Shown here piece by piece: positions 18,943 through 26,870 of a stretch of DNA of 64,000 bases. A model generated the notes under the pieces. That model did not search any database. It was not told the origin of the DNA and saw only the letters and a program-made list of their open reading frames with translations. Position 1 is the stretch's first letter; each line of letters opens with the position of its first letter. The DNA is from Liquorilactobacillus uvarum DSM 19971 (GTDB taxonomy: Bacteria > Bacillota > Bacilli > Lactobacillales > Lactobacillaceae), in the NCBI RefSeq assembly GCF_001434935.1, contig NZ_AZEG01000006.1, positions 1 through 64,000 on the forward strand. The letters run 5' to 3'. The position numbers and the translations under genes were made by a program.

Positions 18943-18967
18943 CAGTTGTTTTTAACTGATAACAGTT
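18943..18967. promoter_or_regulatory. Three alternating CAGTT/AACTG half-sites, candidate operator
   Basis: CAGTT at 18943, AACTG at 18954 and CAGTT at 18963 form overlapping inverted repeats with 6- and 4-base spacers. They lie about 150 bp ahead of the prd operon. The AraC regulator at 23096-24052 is a candidate ligand. Confidence 0.35.
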
Positions 18968-18978
18968 TATAAAAAAGT

Positions 18979-19000
18979 TGCTTATTATAATAAATAAGCA
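18979..19000. promoter_or_regulatory. 22-bp inverted repeat upstream of the prd operon
   Basis: TGCTTATT and AATAAGCA are perfect 8-base arms around ATAATA. There is no T-run directly after, so an operator or an mRNA hairpin is likelier than a terminator. Confidence 0.4.
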
Positions 19001-19106
19001 CCAAAAACAGCACTATAGCAGCATCGATGTAGTTGTTTTCAATAAAAGGGTCCCCTATAATTACCACATGTTAAAAAATATGACATAGACAAAAGGGGAT
19101 GAGTCA

Positions 19107-20420
19107 ATGAGCGGTAAACTATTTGTTTTCTCGCTAAAGCAGCATGTTGGAACAAGTGCGCTGCCGCAGGTTTCGACCGGTGATGAAGTCCAAAGGGGGC
19201 AATTGCTTGCTGCCACGCCAAAAGAACATTTGGGTAGTTCTATCTACAGCAGTATAGCGGGGACCGTGACATCAGTTACAGATAAGCAAGTCGTGATTCG
19301 AGCAGAAGGGCCCCAGAAACAGGAATATCAGAAAATTCCGGAAAATGATCCTTTACAAATGATTAAAACAGCTGGAATTGTTGGGTTAGGTGGCGCAGGT
19401 TTTCCCACATACATGAAACTTAAAGGTTTGCAGCCAGAAGGAACATTACTGATTAATGCCGCAGAATGTGAACCGATACTTTTTCATAATATGGAGAGAA
19501 TTAAAAACAACGCGGCAGAAATTATAAAGGGTATTGAACATGTGATGGACATAATAAAAGCCGAGAACGCGATAATTGCTATTAAGGCTAAACATAAGGA
19601 GGAGATAGAATCTCTTAAACAAGCTGGTCTTGGGAAAAAAATTAGAATTCAGACATTGCGCGATTTGTATCCAATGGGAGAAGAACGAGCAATTATCCGA
19701 GACTCTCTTGGAGTCCTGCTAGATGTTCATGATTTACCTAGTAAGATTAATGCCCTGGTTTTAAATGTTGAAACTGTTTTCCGCATATATGAAGCGATTG
19801 AATTACGCAGGCCCATGATTTCTAAAGATCTTACCTTAGCTGGACGTTTAAGCAGGAATGATAATGTAAAAGTATTATTAGACATTCCTTTAGGTGAAGT
19901 GATTTCAGATATTCTTGAAACATATGCTCCTGACTATCTGCCATATGGCGAGTTAATTGAAGGGGGGCCGTTTACAGGAAAGTCTGTAAAAAGAAATGCC
20001 CCAATCATAAAAACGACCAATGGTATTCTGGCAACCATTCCTTTTCCTCAGGAGAAACGAAAACTTGGGTTATTGGTTTGCGCATGCGGTGCTGATGAAG
20101 AACGAATGAAAGAAATAACTAAAAAGATGGGAACGACATTTACTGGTGTAGAGTACTGCAAAAATGCAATTAAACTAGAAAACGGACGATATAAATGCGT
20201 TAATCCGGGTGAATGCCCAGGACAGGTTGAAAAAGTTTTGAAGTTAAAAAAATCAGGTGCAGATGCGTTGCTAATTGGTAATTGTTCAGATTGTAGTAAT
20301 ACTGTTATGACGATTGCTCCAAAGTTAAAAATTCCGGTTTATCACACCACAGATTTTGCGTTACGCAGTGCTGATTTTCCTGTTGTTCGAAAACTAAAAA
20401 AAGATCAAGGAGTGTATTAA
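19107..20420 (+). CDS. prdC: PrdC-like electron-transfer protein of D-proline reductase (RnfC-like)
   Basis: This 437-residue RnfC/NqrA-like protein has an N-terminal biotinyl/lipoyl-like sandwich (VSTGDEVQRGQLLA, SSIAGTVTSV), a Rossmann-like GIVGLGGAGFPT at residues 90-101 and NAAECEP at 118-124. In clostridia PrdC passes electrons from NADH to the reductase and contains selenocysteine. Here the frame has no internal TGA, so any equivalent residue must be cysteine. C-terminal cysteines cluster as CAC, CVNPGEC and CSDC rather than as two ferredoxin-type clusters. It lies 2 bases before prdA. Assignment rests on family and gene order; PrdC function in a lactobacillus is inference. Confidence 0.85.
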   Translation: MSGKLFVFSLKQHVGTSALPQVSTGDEVQRGQLLAATPKEHLGSSIYSSIAGTVTSVTDKQVVIRAEGPQKQEYQKIPENDPLQMIKTAGIVGLGGAGFPTYMKLKGLQPEGTLLINAAECEPILFHNMERIKNNAAEIIKGIEHVMDIIKAENAIIAIKAKHKEEIESLKQAGLGKKIRIQTLRDLYPMGEERAIIRDSLGVLLDVHDLPSKINALVLNVETVFRIYEAIELRRPMISKDLTLAGRLSRNDNVKVLLDIPLGEVISDILETYAPDYLPYGELIEGGPFTGKSVKRNAPIIKTTNGILATIPFPQEKRKLGLLVCACGADEERMKEITKKMGTTFTGVEYCKNAIKLENGRYKCVNPGECPGQVEKVLKLKKSGADALLIGNCSDCSNTVMTIAPKLKIPVYHTTDFALRSADFPVVRKLKKDQGVY

Positions 20421-20422
20421 AT

Positions 20423-22156
20423 ATGTCAATCACGCAAGAAACATTAAAAAAACATATGAAAGATCCTGCTATATTATGCTGCTTAACCCAAAAAGGAACC
20501 GTTATAGGGGCTGAAGAATTAGAGGATCCTACTATTTTTCCTGATATGATAGAATCCGGCTTAATGGAAGTGACAGAAGATGGATTACTGATTGAAGATG
20601 TAGTTGGTAAAACATTAGCAGATGATGCTGACGCATTAAAGAGTATAACTGCAGATATGTTAGTAGAACCTGTGCTACCTGAAATTGAAAATAAACCAGT
20701 TAAGCCGGTAACGCAAAAAAATAAAACGGCAATTACAGATTCAACAATAAAAGACAATATTCACTTAGAAATTAATGAGTTGAAAGGACTTTCGCTCGAT
20801 CTACCTGCAGGTTTTTCATTAGGGCAGATTGTAGATTCGGGCTCGTCAAATGAAACCGATGAAACGATTGAAGATATCGATAAGGGAGAACTGACACATT
20901 TTGAATATAAGGTAAACGAGGTAAAAATAGGCCATGAATCTTCTTTTGAAAATGGAGTTCTAACAGTTAATGAAAATAAAATCGCTGACAGTCTTAAAAT
21001 TCCTCTAGTTAAAAAGGTTTCAATTGATGTAATTAAACCTGAGGAACGCCATGTATATACTGAAACAATTATGGATGTTGTACCAATTGCCACAAAAGTA
21101 GAAGGTGTATTGGGAGAAGGAACTTCCAATATTTTAAAGGGTGCAGTTTTTATGCTGACTGGAATTGATGAAGCAGGGATCCAAATTCACGAATTCGGTT
21201 CTTCGGAAGGATTTTTAGATGAAAAAATGGCTTTTGACCGCCCTGGAGCTGCGGATGAAAAAGATATCATTATTCGGGTACATGTTGTCATTGAAGAAAA
21301 CACTGGAATGGAGCGCCGCGGACCATTTGCGGCTCACTCAGCTTTAGATGTAATAATGCAAGATGTGCGTGATAGTTTGAAAAAAGTACGCGAAACACCG
21401 AACGCAACCTATCATTATCAAGACATTTATCGCAAAGGTCGCCCTAAGGTGGTATTAGTCAAAGAAATCATGGGACAAGGGGCCATGCATGACAATGTTT
21501 TAATGCCAACTGAACCAGCTGGTGTCTTAGGAGGTCAAAAAAATGTTGATCTAGGAAATGTCCCGGTAGTTTTAACACCTAATGAAGTTCGAGATGGAGG
21601 GATTCATGCACTGACTTGTATTGGACCAGCTACCAAGGAGATGACGCGGCATTATTTCAGGGAACCACTTGTACACGCGCTAGCTGACGATGAAGAGCTC
21701 AATTTAATGGGTGTTGTATTCATCGGTAGCCCTCAAGTGAACGATGAAAAAATGTATGTATCACGGCGCTTGGGTCGTACTATCGGAGCAATGGATGTTG
21801 CTGGTGCAATTGTTACAACTGAAGGTTTTGGGAATAACCATATTGATTTTGCTGCCAATATTGAAGCGATCGGAAAACAAGGAGTTCCGGTGGTTGGGGT
21901 TTCATTTTGTGCCTATCAAGGGCAACTGGTAGTTGGAAACCAGTATATGGACGCTATGGTTGAAATTAACAAAGATGCAGAAGGTTTTGAAAATGAAATT
22001 GCTGCCTACAGTTCGATTGCTGAAGAGGATGCAAATCGGGCAATTTTAATGTTGAAAACAAAAATGGCAGGTATCCCAATTGAAGCTCCTGAACGTAAAT
22101 GGGATGCATCGATTATCAATGCAAATCAAACCATTACGAATGAAAGTGTAGAGTGA
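20423..22156 (+). CDS. prdA: D-proline reductase proprotein PrdA
   Basis: A 577-residue homologue of clostridial PrdA, the proprotein that splits into a large and a small, pyruvoyl-bearing subunit. D-proline is reduced to 5-aminovalerate. The expected cleavage residue is Cys399 in HALTCIGPA. Splitting there gives about 43 kDa and 20 kDa parts, close to the 45/23 kDa pattern known from Clostridium sticklandii. The N-terminal ILCCLTQKGTVIGAEELEDP block typical of PrdA is present. A linker of low complexity lies at residues about 85-155. AAGGAG is 10 bases before the ATG. PrdD/PrdE-like paralogues of the N-terminal domain are not seen in this window. Confidence 0.92.
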   Translation: MSITQETLKKHMKDPAILCCLTQKGTVIGAEELEDPTIFPDMIESGLMEVTEDGLLIEDVVGKTLADDADALKSITADMLVEPVLPEIENKPVKPVTQKNKTAITDSTIKDNIHLEINELKGLSLDLPAGFSLGQIVDSGSSNETDETIEDIDKGELTHFEYKVNEVKIGHESSFENGVLTVNENKIADSLKIPLVKKVSIDVIKPEERHVYTETIMDVVPIATKVEGVLGEGTSNILKGAVFMLTGIDEAGIQIHEFGSSEGFLDEKMAFDRPGAADEKDIIIRVHVVIEENTGMERRGPFAAHSALDVIMQDVRDSLKKVRETPNATYHYQDIYRKGRPKVVLVKEIMGQGAMHDNVLMPTEPAGVLGGQKNVDLGNVPVVLTPNEVRDGGIHALTCIGPATKEMTRHYFREPLVHALADDEELNLMGVVFIGSPQVNDEKMYVSRRLGRTIGAMDVAGAIVTTEGFGNNHIDFAANIEAIGKQGVPVVGVSFCAYQGQLVVGNQYMDAMVEINKDAEGFENEIAAYSSIAEEDANRAILMLKTKMAGIPIEAPERKWDASIINANQTITNESVE

Positions 22157-22161
22157 TTTGA

Positions 22162-22359
22162 ATGGAATTAGAAGAGCTAGTAATTAAACCAGTAGTTACA
22201 AATGGGAAAATAGTTGCTGTATCAGAAATAGGAGTCAAAGTTGATATCAAGGGGCGGATGGGTTCAATTACAATTCCGCTGCGTTCAGTGATCACTAATA
22301 AAAAGTTAGAAGTTGGCCAACTAGTTAAATTTTATTTTAGCTATATGCAAGTTCAATAG
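22162..22359 (+). CDS. Small Prd-cluster protein (CBO2463/CBO2479-like)
   Basis: This 65-residue, mostly beta protein (MELEELVIKPVVTNGKIVAV onwards, with a central GRMGSITIPLRSV) sits between prdA and prdB. Small proteins of about this size occur at the same place in clostridial D-proline reductase operons, where a CBO2463/CBO2479 domain family is named. I recall the family but could not align it here. Its stop TAG runs into the AGGAGG of prdB, so translation is coupled. Function unknown; a subunit or maturation factor for the reductase is possible. Confidence 0.7.
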   Translation: MELEELVIKPVVTNGKIVAVSEIGVKVDIKGRMGSITIPLRSVITNKKLEVGQLVKFYFSYMQVQ

Positions 22360-22370
22360 GAGGCAGAATT

Positions 22371-23099
22371 ATGATGAAATTAACAACAGCTGTAGGATTA
22401 AAATCAGAAATTTTTGTACCCAACACACCACCTGCTGTATGGAGCCCTTTAACCAAACCTTTAGCAGAATGCCGCGTTGCCTTTGCAACTGCTGGCGGAA
22501 TTCACAAAAAAACACAAAAACCTTTTAATTTATCCGGAGACTCCACATATAGAATCATAGAATCCGATACTCCATCAGACGAGTTAATGGTAAGTCATGG
22601 TGGTTTTGATAACTCAGATATTAATAAAGATGTTAATGCTATGTTCCCAATTGACCGCCTGCATGAGCTTGAAGCAGATGGCTTTATAGGTAGTGTTGCT
22701 CCGCAATTATTTGGTTTTATGGGTGGTGGTGGCAACGTTAAAAACTTTAAAGAAAAAGTTGGGCCAGAAATTGCTGATTTGCTAAAAAAGGAACACGTCG
22801 ACGTTTGCATAATTACTGGTGGGTGCGGAACTTGTCATCGTTCAGCTACAATTGTTGAACGAGCTATTGAAGCGAAAGGAATTTCCACTTGTATCATTGC
22901 AGCTTTACCACCGATTGCCCGTCAGCAAGGGGCGCCCAGAATTACTGCTCCGCATGTGCCAATCGGATCTAATGCTGGCGAACCTAATAATATTAAAATG
23001 CAAACCTCGATCTTAAAAGATACACTGCATTTTGTTGAAGATGCTGAATCTTTTGGTTCATTGAAAGTATTACCATATGAATATCGTCACAATGTTTAA
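22371..23099 (+). CDS. prdB: D-proline reductase subunit PrdB, cysteine in place of selenocysteine
   Basis: A 242-residue homologue of the 26-kDa PrdB subunit. The clostridial active site reads G-Sec-G-T-C-H-R-S. Here it reads GGCGTCHRS with Cys152 encoded by TGC at 22824-22826 and Cys155 three residues on. Other family blocks are intact: VSHGGFDNSDINKD, MFPIDR, GFMGGGGN, AALPPIARQQGAPR and SNAGEPNN. AGGAGG lies 7 bases before ATG-ATG. With no Sec codon, no SECIS element or selenium machinery is needed. Cysteine versions of glycine/proline-type reductases are expected to be slower, but activity cannot be judged from sequence. Confidence 0.93.
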   Translation: MMKLTTAVGLKSEIFVPNTPPAVWSPLTKPLAECRVAFATAGGIHKKTQKPFNLSGDSTYRIIESDTPSDELMVSHGGFDNSDINKDVNAMFPIDRLHELEADGFIGSVAPQLFGFMGGGGNVKNFKEKVGPEIADLLKKEHVDVCIITGGCGTCHRSATIVERAIEAKGISTCIIAALPPIARQQGAPRITAPHVPIGSNAGEPNNIKMQTSILKDTLHFVEDAESFGSLKVLPYEYRHNV

Positions 23100-24052
23100 T
23101 TGTGTTCCAATTTATGTGCATATTTTCGATACTTCGAAGGCGACGTTTGATAGACTTCTTTAAAACTTCGGTAGAAATAAGTTTTATCAGAATAACCTAA
23201 TTCATGACTAATATCTTCAATCTTTAGATTAGTATTTAACAGGAAATCAATAGCGCGTGTCATTCGGATATTGGTAATGTGTTCGGAAAAAGTCATTCCA
23301 GTTTCTTTTCTGATTAAAGCTGATAAATAGTTAGGGTGAATATAATAAATTTTCGAAAGCTTTTCCAATGATATATTTTGAAAATTAGCACGAGTATAAC
23401 GAATGATATCACCAACTAAGATGTGATTTTCCATCGATGTATTTCTGATGTTTAAAAACTCGTCAATGACACCATGCAGGCGGGCTATCAGTAAGATAAA
23501 ACTTGACTCGCATAATGCTTGATTATAGTCATCGTTCGTTACTGCCATTAAAATTTGTAAAACCAGAAATAAACGATATTCGCAAATTGGTGTTTCGAAA
23601 AATAAGTAATTGCTTTTGTCAAATTTAGAATGCAGTGCAGCCTGGAAAAAGTTATAAAACAGAGGATAGTTTCTCATGCTATCAATAACGTTTTTAGAAA
23701 AAAAGGAGTTTTTAAAACATAAGGTCAGAACCTCAGTGTTTTCGGTTTGTTCCTGATAAAGAATATAAGTATAGGGGTTTGCAATGATGAAACTTCCTTC
23801 ATTACAAGGGATGCGCTTGCGATCTAGTGTAAGTTTTATGGCTCCTTTCATAACATAAAGAATTCTAAAAAAAGGTACTTTATAACTTAACTTTTTTGGG
23901 ATTTTTGTACCTACAAAAGCAAAATTATAAGAGAAAGAATTAGTTTGAAAATCTATCAATTTTTTTTCGATAGTGTTTTCATCATAAAAGTAAGAAAAAT
24001 TAACCCAATCAGCTGCATTAGTTTCGATTTTTTGGAAGAAAAATTTCTTCAT
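23096..24052 (-). CDS. AraC-family transcriptional regulator of the prd cluster
   Basis: A 318-residue protein with an N-terminal cupin-like sensing region (about 30-130: FRILYVMKGAIKLTLDRKRI) and a C-terminal AraC double helix-turn-helix from about 215 (IHPNYLSALIRKETGMTF, then IEDISHELGYSDKTYFYRSFKE). It converges on prdB with a 4-base overlap of stop codons and diverges from the proline racemase by 80 bp. Clostridial prd clusters are usually controlled by PrdR, a sigma-54-dependent activator; none is seen here. Activation by proline or a related amino acid is inferred. Confidence 0.87.
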   Translation of the reverse strand: MKKFFFQKIETNAADWVNFSYFYDENTIEKKLIDFQTNSFSYNFAFVGTKIPKKLSYKVPFFRILYVMKGAIKLTLDRKRIPCNEGSFIIANPYTYILYQEQTENTEVLTLCFKNSFFSKNVIDSMRNYPLFYNFFQAALHSKFDKSNYLFFETPICEYRLFLVLQILMAVTNDDYNQALCESSFILLIARLHGVIDEFLNIRNTSMENHILVGDIIRYTRANFQNISLEKLSKIYYIHPNYLSALIRKETGMTFSEHITNIRMTRAIDFLLNTNLKIEDISHELGYSDKTYFYRSFKEVYQTSPSKYRKYAHKLEHN

Positions 24053-24132
24053 ATAAAATCACCCACCGTAATTTTAGGATGATTATAGGCTTATTACTTC
24101 AAAAATGCAATTTGGGGAAAGAGGGGGATATA

Positions 24133-25155
24133 TTGTACTTTGAACGTACAATTTCGGCCATTGATTCACACACGGCTGGAGAGTCAGCCCGCTTGGTTAT
24201 TAGTGGAATGCCACCCATGAAAGGGTCGACGATTGCTGAAAAAAGAGAGTACATGCAAAAAAAATATGATACTTTGCGATGTGCGATTATGCATGAACCG
24301 CGCGGGCACAAAAACATGTTTGGGGCCATTTTGTTAGAATCAACAGAAGATGCAGCTGACTTTGGCATCATCTTCATGGATAGTCAAGGTTATCTAAACA
24401 TGTGCGGGCACAACACGATTGCTGCGGTGACGATTATTATTGAGACGGGAATGGTCGATCTCTTACCCCAAAAAAATTATCAAATGAAGAGGATTACTTT
24501 GAGTACCCCTGCCGGTCTAGTCAAGGCCGATGCCGAAATTGTTTCAAATAGGGTAAAATCCGTTACTTTTAAGAATGTAATATCTTTTTTATATAAACGA
24601 GATCAAGTTCTGATATTACCTGGAATAGGTGAAATTTACTATGATATTTCGTTTGGAGGGAGTTTCTTCATTTTGGTTGATGTAGCACAGATGCCGTTTG
24701 AAATACAGGCAGCAGAAGCAGCAACGATTATTAAGTGGGGATTGAAAATTCGAAATTTAGTTAACAATAGTGTTAGTATTCAACATCCTGTTTTAAAGCA
24801 TATTAAAACCGCCGATCTTGTAGAATTTTATCAAGAAAATTTATCAGGTGAAGTAATCAAAGTTAAAAATGTGGTTGTTTTTGGGAATGGACAAATTGAT
24901 CGTTCACCTTGTGGTACAGGCACTAGTGCTAAAATTGCAATTCTAGCAGCACAAAATAAATTGAAATTGGGACAGACACTGATTAATGAAAGTATTTTGG
25001 GAACGAAGTTTCAAGGCAAGTTTGTGCAGCGAGCTGAAATAGCTCCTGGTGTAGCAGGGGTTATTCCAGAAATCAAGGGGAGCTCGTTTATTACAGGGTT
25101 TAATCGGTTTGTTATTGATCCAGAAGACCCCTTAAAAAATGGATTTGAACTTTAA
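24133..25155 (+). CDS. prdF: Proline racemase family protein (PrdF-like)
   Basis: This enzyme interconverts L- and D-proline and would feed D-proline to the reductase. I choose the TTG at 24133, giving MYFERTISAIDSHTAGE, because GAGGGGG precedes it and the product aligns with the family start. An ATG at 24079 would add 18 unrelated residues. Both catalytic cysteines of true racemases are present: Cys91 in NMCGHNT and Cys260 in DRSPCGTGTSA. The related 4-hydroxyproline epimerases keep the same pair, while dehydratases lose one, so an epimerase cannot be excluded. Its place beside prdABC favours proline. 341 residues, normal length. Confidence 0.9.
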   Translation: MYFERTISAIDSHTAGESARLVISGMPPMKGSTIAEKREYMQKKYDTLRCAIMHEPRGHKNMFGAILLESTEDAADFGIIFMDSQGYLNMCGHNTIAAVTIIIETGMVDLLPQKNYQMKRITLSTPAGLVKADAEIVSNRVKSVTFKNVISFLYKRDQVLILPGIGEIYYDISFGGSFFILVDVAQMPFEIQAAEAATIIKWGLKIRNLVNNSVSIQHPVLKHIKTADLVEFYQENLSGEVIKVKNVVVFGNGQIDRSPCGTGTSAKIAILAAQNKLKLGQTLINESILGTKFQGKFVQRAEIAPGVAGVIPEIKGSSFITGFNRFVIDPEDPLKNGFEL

Positions 25156-25240
25156 ATAGACTGAATGCATGTTAACACCGCTGTAAATCGCTGTAATTAC
25201 GATACACCAATTTAATATAGTAAGTTTAGGAGCTGAGAGA

Positions 25241-26452
25241 ATGAGGTTAACAGAAACAGGGTATAGTGCAGCAGAAATTAAAAAACTTGTATCAACTTAC
25301 ATGATGGAAACCTATGAACGTTTTGATTTTGTTGCGGAAACTGCTAAGGGAATGTATCTTTATGATGAAAACGGGGATAAATACTTGGATTTTTATGGAG
25401 GAGTGGCTGTTAACAGTGTTGGGAATTCGAATGAAAAGGTTGTAGCGGCTGTTCAAAATCAAGTGAAAGATATTTCGCATACATTTAATTACCCATATAC
25501 AATTCCACAAGCAATTTTGGCCCAAAAGATATGTACTACAATCGGCATGGATAAGATTTTTTATCAAAACTCTGGAACAGAAGCGAATGAAGCAATGATT
25601 AAGCTTGCGCGTAAATATGGTACTGATAATTTTGGTCCGAATAAATTCCATATAATTTCCGCGAAACAGAGTTTTCATGGACGAACATTCGGTTCACTTT
25701 CCGCTACTGGCCAGCCGGGGACCGCTAATCAAATTGGTTATGGTCCCATTGTACCCGGTTTTTCATATGTGGATTTCAATAATTTAGATGCCCTTATAAA
25801 TGCTTATAATGAAGATACTATTGGGATTATGCTGGAACCGATTCAGGGAGAAGGTGGGATTTATCCTGCAACACAAGCTTATCTCAGGGGTGTCCGTGAA
25901 TTTTGCGATGAAAAGCATATTTTATTGATGTTAGATGAAGTGCAGACTGGTTGGGGACGTACCGGCGAAATTATGGCTTATATGAATTACGATATTAAAC
26001 CGGACATTGTGTCGATGGCTAAAGCTATGGGGGGCGGAACGCCTATTGGTGCAATATGTGCGAGTGAAAAAGTGGCAAAAGCCTTTACTATGGGGTCCCA
26101 TGGGTCAACATATGGTGGCAGTCCGTTGTGCTGTGCTGCTAGTTTGGCGGCTGTTAGTGAAATAGTCGATCGTGATTTATCATCTAATGCTAAAAATGTT
26201 GGAAAGTATTTCATGAAAAAACTAGCGGGGTTGCAAGGTGTTAAAGAGGTTCGCGGAATGGGATTGATGATTGGTGTAGAATTTGAAAAGCCTATTGCAA
26301 ATGATATTAAACATTATGGAGTCAAACATCATTTACTAGTTACTGCGATTGGTAAGAAAGTGATACGAATGGTACCACCTTTGATTGCGAGTGAGAAAGA
26401 CTGTGATATTGCTTTCGAAGTGTTGCAAGAAGCTGTTAAACAGATTGCATAA
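25241..26452 (+). CDS. Class III PLP aminotransferase (ornithine/5-aminovalerate-type)
   Basis: A 403-residue omega-aminotransferase with the PLP-binding Lys261 in SMAKAMGGGTP, GSGTEAN-like NSGTEAN at 110-116, FHGRT at 145-149 and LDEVQTGWGRTG at 231-242. AGGAGCTGAG gives a good ribosome site. It follows the racemase by 85 bp in the same direction. Family members act on acetylornithine, ornithine, GABA or 5-aminovalerate. Two roles fit: making proline precursors from ornithine, or removing the 5-aminovalerate produced by the reductase. The sequence does not decide between them. Confidence 0.87.
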   Translation: MRLTETGYSAAEIKKLVSTYMMETYERFDFVAETAKGMYLYDENGDKYLDFYGGVAVNSVGNSNEKVVAAVQNQVKDISHTFNYPYTIPQAILAQKICTTIGMDKIFYQNSGTEANEAMIKLARKYGTDNFGPNKFHIISAKQSFHGRTFGSLSATGQPGTANQIGYGPIVPGFSYVDFNNLDALINAYNEDTIGIMLEPIQGEGGIYPATQAYLRGVREFCDEKHILLMLDEVQTGWGRTGEIMAYMNYDIKPDIVSMAKAMGGGTPIGAICASEKVAKAFTMGSHGSTYGGSPLCCAASLAAVSEIVDRDLSSNAKNVGKYFMKKLAGLQGVKEVRGMGLMIGVEFEKPIANDIKHYGVKHHLLVTAIGKKVIRMVPPLIASEKDCDIAFEVLQEAVKQIA

Positions 26453-26499
26453 CAGCTAATCTAAGATATTGTCAGATAATGTGGAATGTGTCCTGAATT

Positions 26500-26542
26500 A
26501 AGAGTGGGAAAATTTGTGATAGCAAATTTTCCCACTCTTTTT
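26500..26542 (+). terminator. Rho-independent terminator of the racemase/aminotransferase unit
   Basis: AAGAGTGGGAAAATTT and AAATTTTCCCACTCTT pair around a short loop, with a following T-run. Confidence 0.9.
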
Positions 26543-26716
26543 GTGTAAAAACAGAAATGCCTTTGCTTAAATAATATTAATTTCCAGCTTGGTCCTACTT
26601 TTTTGAAAAAGATTTTGTGGAAACGAATAAAAATATTTGCGCTATGTTGAAATGCGATAGATATTATTTCCGACTTAAAACAGCAGATTATATAGTTTTA
26701 GTGATATTTATGTTTT

Positions 26717-26822
26717 ATATGTTATGTTTTGTCACATTTAGCCAAAAAATAAAGGATATTTATCCTTTTAAGTTATTTGTTTTTTTTTGATTATGATTAA
26801 TATATGTAATATAACATAACAT
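26717..26822. promoter_or_regulatory. Paired TATGTTATG / ATAACATAACAT sites upstream of the second MFS gene
   Basis: ATATGTTATGTTTT at 26717-26730 and ATAACATAACAT at 26811-26822 are inverted copies about 80 bp apart. They use the same half-sites as the repeats before the first MFS gene (779-898). A common regulator for both MFS units is inferred. Confidence 0.4.
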
Positions 26823-26870
26823 GGTGTTGTGTTTGCTGTAGAGATGATCTGAATTGAGGAGGTTGGTTAT

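Larger units (their letters stand above)
18601..19106. other. Divergent control region between amino-acid importer and proline reductase operons, 506 bp
   Basis: No gene is seen. The stretch holds both promoters and two clusters of inverted repeats (18943-18967 and 18979-19000). AAAAGGGGATGAG just before 19107 is the ribosome site of the PrdC-like gene. Confidence 0.65.
26453..26870. other. Intergenic stretch, 418 bp
   Basis: Holds a strong terminator (26500-26542) and the promoter region of the second MFS gene with TATGTTATG-type repeats. AGGAGG at about 26857-26862 is that gene's ribosome site. Confidence 0.65.

Noticed and set aside
18849-19067. Minus-strand 72-codon open frame in the prd control region
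   Set aside because: Low-complexity hydrophobic translation of AT-rich DNA without a ribosome site; it overlaps the inverted repeats.
22371-23099. Possible selenoprotein gene with SECIS element
   Set aside because: The expected Sec position is a TGC codon and the frame has no internal TGA, so no recoding signal is needed.
24079-24132. Upstream ATG extension of the proline racemase
   Set aside because: The 18 added residues match nothing in the family, whereas TTG at 24133 has a strong ribosome site and gives the family N-terminus.
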